Positions 1-6,800 of a stretch of DNA of 7,446 nucleotides are shown in pieces. This DNA is from Prosthecobacter sp. (GTDB taxonomy: Bacteria > Verrucomicrobiota > Verrucomicrobiia > Verrucomicrobiales > Verrucomicrobiaceae), in NCBI GenBank assembly GCA_020216965.1, contig JAIWOJ010000094.1, positions 1-7,446 of the forward strand, read 5' to 3'. Below the pieces are notes generated by a model. That model searched no databases. It was not told where the DNA came from and worked only from the letters and a program-made list of their open reading frames with translations. Numbering within the stretch: the stretch's first letter is position 1; the number at the start of each line of letters is the position of its first letter. The translations under genes and the position numbers were made by a program.

Positions 1-29
1 AGCGGCAGCGGGCTGCCGCAGTCCAAAGA
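1..29. repeat. GC-rich palindromic hairpin, possibly a REP-like intergenic element
   Basis: Bases 2-8 (GCGGCAG) pair perfectly with bases 13-19 (CTGCCGC) around a four-base loop, giving a 7-bp GC-rich stem. The bases that follow (AGTCCAAAGAC) contain no T-run, so this is not a standard intrinsic terminator. The motif resembles short palindromic sequences that I recall as recurring between genes in Verrucomicrobia genomes, but that is recollection, and only one copy is seen here. It could instead be the end of an upstream gene, since the frame starting at base 1 stays open until a TAG at 61-63. The hairpin itself is certain; its identity as a repeat is not. Confidence 0.4.
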
Positions 30-72
30 CTTCGTCATGCTCCTGAAAGGTTCTGTGCTTTAGTCTTGAGCC

Positions 73-723
73 ATGCGCCTGCTGATCGTCGAGGACGAGC
101 CTGATCTGCTCCGCGCGCTCACCCGGGCGCTGCGGGAGGATGGCTATGCGGTGGACACGGCGGAGGATGGCGACGAGGCGCGCTTCAAGGCGCTGGAGTG
201 TGATTACGATGCGATCGTGCTCGACTGGATGCTGCCGGTGATGAGCGTGATGGAGGTGCTCAAGGCGCTGCGTTTGAAGAAGCAGACTCCCGTGCTCATG
301 CTGACGGCCAAGACGGCCGTGCAGAGCCGCATTGAGGGCCTCAACACCGGCGCGGATGACTACCTGGCCAAGCCTTTTGACATCAATGAGCTGCGCGCCC
401 GGCTACGCGCCCTGATCCGCCGCAGCGGCGGCCAGGCGCGGGATCAAATCGTCATCGGCGAGGTATGCGTGGATACCTGGGGCAAATCGGTCACGATCCG
501 GGGCGAGCCCGTGGTGCTCACGGCACGCGAGTATGCGCTGGTGGAGTATCTGGCGCTGCGGCGCGGCAAGATGGTGAGCCGCACGGAACTGTATGAGCAT
601 CTCTTTGATGAAAATGAGGAATCCCTCTCCAACCTGCTCGACGTGCGTGTTTCGCTCGTGCGCAAGAAGCTCGGTGCGGAGTTCATCGTGACCCGTCGTG
701 GACAAGGCTATTGCATCCCGTGA
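73..723 (+). CDS. OmpR/PhoB-family two-component response regulator
   Basis: This is a cytoplasmic transcription regulator of 216 residues, the normal length for the OmpR/CusR class. The receiver domain (about 1-115) has the acidic pair E7/D8, the phospho-acceptor D51 in LDWMLP, the switch residue T78 (LTAK), aromatic Y97 and the conserved K100-P101. A winged-helix DNA-binding domain follows at about 125-215 and ends in the typical basic recognition-helix and wing pattern (VRVSLVRKKLG, then RRGQGY). After the phospho-acceptor, the usual G-x-D-G segment is replaced by VMSVM, which is unusual. The start at 73 gives a canonical N-terminus (MRLLIVEDE); no strong Shine-Dalgarno lies in front of it. 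The stop overlaps the start of the kinase gene (TGATG, 721-725), so the two are surely cotranscribed. The cognate promoter may control this operon, but no operator repeats could be identified in the 72 bases upstream. The family is clear; the signal and target genes are inferred. Confidence 0.96.
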   Translation: MRLLIVEDEPDLLRALTRALREDGYAVDTAEDGDEARFKALECDYDAIVLDWMLPVMSVMEVLKALRLKKQTPVLMLTAKTAVQSRIEGLNTGADDYLAKPFDINELRARLRALIRRSGGQARDQIVIGEVCVDTWGKSVTIRGEPVVLTAREYALVEYLALRRGKMVSRTELYEHLFDENEESLSNLLDVRVSLVRKKLGAEFIVTRRGQGYCIP

Positions 724-2114
724 TGAAAGCGCCCACCTTCAGCCTTCGCAGCCGCATTCTGCTGTGGCATGGGGCGCTGCTGGCCTGCGTGCTGGCGGCT
801 TTTGGCATCACGGCGCACCGGCTGCACTGGAATGGCGAGCTGGACCGCCTGGACCGCGCTCTGGATGAGCCCTTGTCTCTGCTGCACCGCGCCCTGCACC
901 AGCAGGGCGTTCGTGGCGGCTTACCGCCTGGACCGAAGTCACCCCCGCCAGACTCGTATGAGCTGCCCGCTGAATCCATGGCCGCCTTCAACGCGCGCGG
1001 CATCGAGTTCGCCGTGTGGAACCGAACAGGACGCCTGCTGGCGCATTCGGCGGGCATTTCTGACACCATGCCGATGCCACCCACGCTGAATCTTGTGCCC
1101 TTTGTGATTCAGCGCCGCATCTCCGGGCACTGGCGCGAAGCCTATCTCATCACACCGCCTGGCGAGTGTTTTCTGGCGGCGACTTCTTTGCAAAACGAGA
1201 CACAAGCCGCGACGCGCCTCGGCTGGTGGCTGCTGAGCCTTGGGGCCGCCGTGCTGGGCGCGGGGCTGCTGGTGGACGCCTGGATTTTGAAAAAAGCCAT
1301 CCAGCCCGTGGAGCAAATCATCAGCGCGGCTGAGCGCATCAGTCGCGGCAATCTAGGCACACGCATTGAAAGCCATAGCGGCAGCTCGGAGCTGGCCCGC
1401 CTGACCAAGGTGCTCAATGAGACCTTTGCCAGTCTTGAACGCGCCTTTGCCCAGCAGTCACGCTTTAGCGCGGATGTGGCGCATGAACTGCGCACGCCGG
1501 TGAGCGTGCTCATCGCGGAGGCCCAAAGCGCCCTGGAGCGCGATCGCAGCGGCGCGGAGTATCGCGAAACCATCTCCACCACCCTGCGCGCTGCACGGCG
1601 CATGAGCGGCCTGATCGAGGCACTGCTGGATCTGGCGAAAATCGAGTCCGGCAGTGATGCCGACCGCAGCCTCTGCGATCTCGCGGCGCTCAGTGCGGAG
1701 GTGATCGAGAGCCTGCGCGGCATGGCTGGCACGCAAGACATCACCCTGAGCGCCACGCTCAATCCCGCGCCCTGCGTAGCCAACGCAGCGCAGATTACAC
1801 AGGTCATCGCCAACCTCGTGAACAACGCTGTGCAGCACAACCTAAGCGGTGGCGAAGTGCGGATTCGCACAGGTTCCGATGATGGCGGGGCCTCTGTCCA
1901 AATCGAAAACACAGGTCCCGGCATCCCGGCGGAAGATCTTCCCCATGTGTTTGAGCGCTTCTACCGAGCCGACAGCTCGCGCAGCCGCAGGTCCGGCGGT
2001 GTGGGCCTGGGGCTGGCGATCTGCAAAGCCATCGCGGATATCCACGGCGCGAAGCTGAAAGCGGAAAGCGAGCCCGGCGTGCTCACACGCTTCACCCTGA
2101 TCATGCCATCATGA
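723..2114 (+). CDS. Membrane sensor histidine kinase, CusS/CopS-like
   Basis: This inner-membrane sensor kinase is the partner of the preceding response regulator. Counting from the ATG at 723 (463 residues), a first membrane segment lies at about 11-31. An extracytoplasmic sensor region of about 135 residues follows, with a Pro-rich stretch near 67-76 and several His near its start. A second membrane segment is at about 167-189 and a HAMP domain at about 190-243. The dimerisation/phospho-acceptor helix carries H254 in FSADVAHELRTP. The ATPase domain shows the N-box NLVNNAVQHN (364-373), ENTGPGIP (395-402) and the glycine lid GVGLGLAI (426-433). FSADVAHELRTP is typical of the heavy-metal sensor kinases (CusS, CopS, SilS), so a metal signal is a reasonable but unproven inference. 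An upstream in-frame ATG at 711 would add four residues; 723 is preferred because it gives a TGATG overlap with the regulator stop. The 3' end overlaps the next gene by ATGA. Confidence 0.95.
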   Translation: MKAPTFSLRSRILLWHGALLACVLAAFGITAHRLHWNGELDRLDRALDEPLSLLHRALHQQGVRGGLPPGPKSPPPDSYELPAESMAAFNARGIEFAVWNRTGRLLAHSAGISDTMPMPPTLNLVPFVIQRRISGHWREAYLITPPGECFLAATSLQNETQAATRLGWWLLSLGAAVLGAGLLVDAWILKKAIQPVEQIISAAERISRGNLGTRIESHSGSSELARLTKVLNETFASLERAFAQQSRFSADVAHELRTPVSVLIAEAQSALERDRSGAEYRETISTTLRAARRMSGLIEALLDLAKIESGSDADRSLCDLAALSAEVIESLRGMAGTQDITLSATLNPAPCVANAAQITQVIANLVNNAVQHNLSGGEVRIRTGSDDGGASVQIENTGPGIPAEDLPHVFERFYRADSSRSRRSGGVGLGLAICKAIADIHGAKLKAESEPGVLTRFTLIMPS

Positions 2115-3841
2115 GCTGGCGCGGTTTCAGTCTCCTGCTGCTGCTCACTCCGCTGGCGGAGGCCGCTGAACTGCGGGTGATCGTCCGCCCGCTTTGGCGT
2201 GGCGAGCCTTTGGTAATGCATGACACGCGCCTGGTGAATGCGGCAGGCACTCGCCTCTCCATCACACGCTTATCCTTGCTGCTTTCCCATGCCGAACTGC
2301 AAGAGCCTGGCGGACGCTGGATCGGCGCCAAGGACTGGGCGGAGCATTTGGACGCGGGCAAAGGCAGGCTGGAGTTTCGCCTCAACGGCGTGCCGCCGGG
2401 AAGCTACACAGGCTTTCGTTTCGACCTCGGCCTTGATGAAGCCACCGACCAAAGGCCGGTCGCCCAATGGCCTGCCGGTCATCCGCTGAATCCCGAAGTC
2501 AACGGCATGCACTGGAGCTGGCGCGGAGGCTTTGTGTTTTGTGCGTTGGAGGGCCGCTATGTGCTGCCCAATGGCGAACTGGGCGGTTACTCCTACCATC
2601 TCGCCGGCCAGTCCTGCCAGGGAACGGTGGTCGTAGCTGTGAATTTGGACTTGAGCCAGGACGCAACCCTGGTGCTGAACCTTCACGCGGAGCGCTTCTT
2701 TGAGGCCGTGCATACCATCCACATCGCCGAGGCCGACTCCACGCACTCCGCCGATGAGGATCCTCTGGCGGGCAGGCTGGCCGACAACGCCGTGCATCTT
2801 TTTGGCGTGGAGAAGGTCACGCGAGAACCCCCGCCAGCACCCGTCTTGAATGAAGGCGCGGAGCTGCCGGATTGGTTCGCAGCCAAGATTCCGGCTCATT
2901 TCCCCAAGGTCCGGCTGCCTGCGGACAATCCTCCCACCCTTGCGGGCGTGGCGCTGGGCAGAACCTTGTTTCACGACACCCGGCTCTCGGTCAACAACAG
3001 CCAGTCCTGCGCGAGCTGCCATAGCGCGGCCCATGCCCTGAGTGATCCGCGCCGCTTCAGCATCGGGGCCGAAGGACGCACAGGTCAACGCCAGGCCATG
3101 CCGCTGTTCAACCTTGCGTGGAAGCCCGCGTTCTTCTGGGATGGCCGCGCGCTCAGCCTGCGGGAGCAAGTGCTGATGCCCATCCAGGACCCGGATGAAA
3201 TGCACGAGACCCTGCCAAATGCGATTGGCAAAATCCGCGACCTCGCGCCGGACTTTGAGGCCGCGTTTGGCACACCGGAAATCAGCGCGGACCGCATCGC
3301 CAAAGCGCTGGAGCAGCATCTGCTCAGCCTTTTCTCCGGGGATTCCGCCATGGACCGCACCGTCACGGACGACAAGACGCTCTGCGAGATCGAGCAGCGC
3401 GGGTTCACCCTGTTTTTCACTGAGAGCGATCCCGCGCGTGGCATTCGTGGCGCGGACTGTTTTCATTGTCATGGCGGCGCGTTTTTCACCAACCACCAGT
3501 TTCTCAACAACGGCCTGGATGCCGACGCCGCCCTCACGGATGAAGGCCGTGCCAAGGTCACGGGCAAGGCGGCGGATCGTGGCAAGTTCATGGTGCCCAG
3601 CCTGCGCAATGTGGCGCTAACCGCGCCCTACATGCACGATGGCCGCTTCACGACGCTGGAGGAGGTCATCGAACACTACGACCACGGAGTAAAGCCCAGC
3701 GCCACGCTTGACCCCAACCTGGCCAAGCACCTGCGCCACGGCGGCCTGGGCCTGACTGTGGACGAAAAAGCCGCGCTGGTGGCTTTCCTGAAAACGCTGA
3801 CGGACGAGTCCTTTGCAATGCTTGACCGATCAGCGCGGTAA
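2111..3841 (+). CDS. Secreted MbnP-MbnH-type fusion: copper-binding domain plus MauG/CCP-like diheme oxidase
   Basis: A signal peptide (MSWRGF, then a Leu-rich core, AEA cleavage near residue 18) sends this 576-residue protein to the periplasm. Residues about 19-235 match the MbnP-like copper-binding family: FRFDLGLDEA near 102-111, HPLNPEVNGMHWSWRGG at 124-140, a YSYHLAG segment near 160, and the closing AVHLFGV. C144 and C169 could form a disulfide. A Pro-rich linker (about 237-253) leads to a diheme cytochrome c peroxidase/MauG domain (about 254-570). It has two heme c sites, C300-x-x-C303-H304 and C450-x-x-C453-H454, and W343, Q353, P357 and E363 at the spacing of the active-site residues in MauG and bacterial CCPs. 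M508 (PYMHDG) is the likely distal ligand of the second heme. The position equivalent to the switching distal His of classical CCPs is A320. In known systems MbnH oxidises a Trp of MbnP to kynurenine, a copper ligand. Here both partners are one chain, so self-modification is inferred. The ATGA overlap at 2111-2114 couples it to the kinase. A plain hydrogen peroxide-reducing peroxidase is the alternative. Confidence 0.92.
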   Translation: MSWRGFSLLLLLTPLAEAAELRVIVRPLWRGEPLVMHDTRLVNAAGTRLSITRLSLLLSHAELQEPGGRWIGAKDWAEHLDAGKGRLEFRLNGVPPGSYTGFRFDLGLDEATDQRPVAQWPAGHPLNPEVNGMHWSWRGGFVFCALEGRYVLPNGELGGYSYHLAGQSCQGTVVVAVNLDLSQDATLVLNLHAERFFEAVHTIHIAEADSTHSADEDPLAGRLADNAVHLFGVEKVTREPPPAPVLNEGAELPDWFAAKIPAHFPKVRLPADNPPTLAGVALGRTLFHDTRLSVNNSQSCASCHSAAHALSDPRRFSIGAEGRTGQRQAMPLFNLAWKPAFFWDGRALSLREQVLMPIQDPDEMHETLPNAIGKIRDLAPDFEAAFGTPEISADRIAKALEQHLLSLFSGDSAMDRTVTDDKTLCEIEQRGFTLFFTESDPARGIRGADCFHCHGGAFFTNHQFLNNGLDADAALTDEGRAKVTGKAADRGKFMVPSLRNVALTAPYMHDGRFTTLEEVIEHYDHGVKPSATLDPNLAKHLRHGGLGLTVDEKAALVAFLKTLTDESFAMLDRSAR

Positions 3842-3858
3842 GAAAGCCGCCTTTTTTT
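3835..3858 (+). terminator. Weak intrinsic-terminator-like hairpin at the end of the operon
   Basis: GCGG at 3835-3838 pairs with CCGC at 3847-3850, extended by a T-G wobble around the loop AAGAAA. One C and then seven consecutive T's (3852-3858) follow. The stem includes the TAA stop of the diheme fusion gene (3839-3841). At 4-5 bp the stem is short for an efficient terminator, but the T-run directly after a GC stem is the expected form. If it works, even partly, it separates or attenuates expression between the two-component/diheme operon and the downstream PVC heme gene. Confidence 0.45.
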
Positions 3859-3873
3859 GAGGATGATTTGAGG

Positions 3874-6800
3874 ATGAAGAGGCCGACCTTGGCCGTTCTT
3901 TTCCCAACCATGCCCTCAACGTTGATTTTCCCGCTCCTGCTATGCTGTCTTGTTGCAAATGCCGAGTCTTTTGAACTGCGTCAGAATGATGTCATCGCAC
4001 TCACAGGCGGCGCAAACATGGAGCGAACGCGGTTCAATGGCTATCTGCAAACGCAGCTCATCGCGTCGAAGCCTGAATTGAAGATCAAGGTGCGAAACTT
4101 CGGCTGGGAGGGCGACACGGTCTTTGAGCAATGGCGCGATGGTGGTAACTACCAGAACCTCGATCCGAAACGAGCCGCTGCGGAAAAGCGCATCAGCGCC
4201 GAGACCGGCACGGATAGCTGGCGGCAGCAGCGCGACTGGCGGCAACAGCTCAAAGAAGTCGGAGCGACGGTGGTGATCGCGCAGTTTGGTCAGATGGAGT
4301 CGCTAAACGGCGTGGAGAAGCTCACGCAGTTCATTGAGGCGTATGAAAGGCTGATCGAAGAGTTCGCGGATGAGGGGCGGCGGGTGGTGTTAGTGGCTCC
4401 GGTGCCGTTTGAGCGCAGCGCGGCGCTAAGTGAGTACACGGATGCCATTCGTGCGCTAGCTTTGAAGAAGGGGCTGCATTTCATAGGTCCCATCCACACG
4501 ATCGGACCCATCCTAGATGAAAACGGCCACCGTGAGATGGCAGAACAAATCACTAAAGCCTTTGGCCTTCAAACAACCTCCAACGAAGCCGTCCGTGCCC
4601 AAGTCATCGAATTCGAGCGCCTGTGGTTCGATTACTGGCGGCCGATGAATTGGGCCTTCCTGATGGGAGATCGCACGAATGTGCCGTATTCGCGCGACTG
4701 GAAGGACTCCAGCAAACGCATTTTTCCCCAAGAAATGGAAGATTTTCGCCCGCTACTCGATCAAGCGGAAAGGAACATCTGGGCAGCCATCGAGGGCAAG
4801 CCAGTGACGCCGATTGGCGCGCGGTCGTCGATCCCGGTGGAGCCGCCGACAGCGAAGCCGCAGTCACCCGAAGAGGAACTGGCGTCGTTTCAGATCATGG
4901 ATGGCTTTGCGGTGAATCTCTTTGCGAGTGAGGCCGACGGCATCATCAAACCCATCCAGATGCGCTGGGACGAGCGCGGGCGCTTGTGGGTGGCCTGCGC
5001 GGTAAGTTATCCACAGATCAAGCCTGGCGAAAAGGCGAACGACTATGTGCTCGTGTGTGAGGACAGGGATGGCGATGGCAAGGCGGACAAGTTTCACAAG
5101 TTCGTCGAGGGCTTGTTCATGCCCAGTGGCATCGAGCTAGGAGATGGCGGCCTGTATGTGGCGCAGGGCACGGAGCTGCTGCACTTCAAGGATAGCGATG
5201 GCGATGATAAGGCGGACACGAAGCGCATCGTGCTCGGTGGATTCGGCACGGCGGACTCGCATCAGATGATCAACTGCATCAACTGGGGCTTCGGCGGTGA
5301 GCTGTGGTTCACGCAGGGGCATCACATCTACTCGCGCGTAGAGACTCCGTATGGCGTGGAGACTCTGAATCGCGCGGGCATCTGGCGTTACCGGCCGCGC
5401 ACAGGGCATCTTGATCCCTTTTTCCAATGGTCCTCCGCTGGGGCGAATTGCTGGGGCGTCACCACCACGGAATACGGTCAGCCGTTTCACAAAAGCGGTG
5501 CCAACATTGGCTCGTGGTTCAGCACGCCTGGCCTGGTGCGTTCCAATCTCGCCGTCGATGCCCAGGCCATGAACCTCTGCCTGGCCCCCATCAAGCAGGT
5601 GGGCCAGGAGTTCCTGCACAGCAGCATGTTTCCAAAGGAAATGCAGGGCCGCATCGTGATCGGCGGCTACTATGCGAACCTGCTTGAGTGGCACGAACTG
5701 AAATACGAGAACGGCATGTTTTCCACGACGCGACTGCCAAACATCATCGAAACGAAGAACAACGTCTTCCGCCCGGTCGAGGTGCGCATGGGGCCAGACG
5801 GTGGCATTTATGTCGCAGACTGGTACAACCCCATCATCGGCCACTACCAGGCCAGCTACCGCCATCCCGACCGCGACAAGGAGCACGGCCGCATCTGGCG
5901 CGTGACGTGGAAAGCCGGTCAAAAGGTCAAGCCTGTCAATCTCGTCAAAAAGAGCGTCGAAGACCTCCTGGAGCAGGTCGATTCGAAGGAGCGCTGGACC
6001 TGGTATCAGGCGAAACGCCTTCTCATTGAGCGGGACTCGAAAGAAGTCGTCACCGCGCTCGATGCGTGGACACCAAAGCAAAACGCCTACCGCCAGCTTC
6101 AAGCTCTCTCGCTTTATGAGGCGCATGAGACGCTGCGCCCCGAGCTGCTGAAAGCGCTGCTGAGATCACCAGATGCCCGCATCCGTGCCTATGCCACGCG
6201 CGTGATCGGCACCTGGGCACGCGATGGCAGGCTGGCGGATGCTTTGACGCTACTGGAAACGCAAATCGCCGATGACGACGCGCTGGTGCGGCTGGAGGCC
6301 ATCGTGGCCGCGAGTTATGTGAACGACGCGAAAGCGGCCACTGTCGCGGCGAGGGCGCTCGACAAGGAGTTCAACGGCTACCACCGGCACGCGCTCACCA
6401 AGACGCTGCATGTGCTGAACCCGCTATGGTCGGCGAAACCGGCGTTTGAGAAGGACGAGCACCTCATCTTTGCGCTGCAAAATGGCTGGGTGGAGATGAG
6501 CGCGGAAGAGCTGCGGCGGCAGGCGGAGAACTCAGCGGGAGATCGGCGCTCCGCCACCAACACCTTCACGGCGAGCAGTCGAGCCACCGCGATCATGCGC
6601 GAGCAGATCGCGAAGCATGAAGGCGATGCCGAACGGCAGACGAAGTGGCTCAAGGCGCTCGCCAGTGCCGCGAGCGGGGACGATGTGGCCTTCATCCTGG
6701 AGCGTGCGGGGCAAAATGCAGACGTCTTGGCTGCGCTGAAGAGCGCCAGGCCCGAGAATGCAGAAAAACTGATCGAGCCGCTGTTTGAATCCAAAAACGC

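Noticed and set aside
1..38. Divergent minus-strand gene starting at ATG 36-38
   Set aside because: Only about 12 codons are visible before the window edge, its AGGAG is too close to the ATG, and it runs through the perfect hairpin. Evidence is insufficient.
1..63. Tail of an upstream gene ending at TAG 61-63
   Set aside because: The frame is open for only 20 codons from the window edge and shows no recognisable sequence. Another + frame is also open here, so coding cannot be supported.
20..72. Promoter or metal-box operator before the response regulator
   Set aside because: No convincing -35/-10 pair and no inverted or direct repeat of the CusR/CopR type could be found by eye in this short stretch.
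2270..3496. Minus-strand open frame of 408 residues opposite the diheme fusion gene
   Set aside because: The + strand frame carries two CxxCH motifs, a signal peptide and a full peroxidase domain. The antisense frame shows no domain and a composition typical of a shadow frame.
5137..6126. Long minus-strand open frame (329 residues) inside the PVC heme gene
   Set aside because: It lies wholly opposite a frame with clear domain structure, has no recognisable motifs, and looks like the antisense shadow of high-GC coding DNA.
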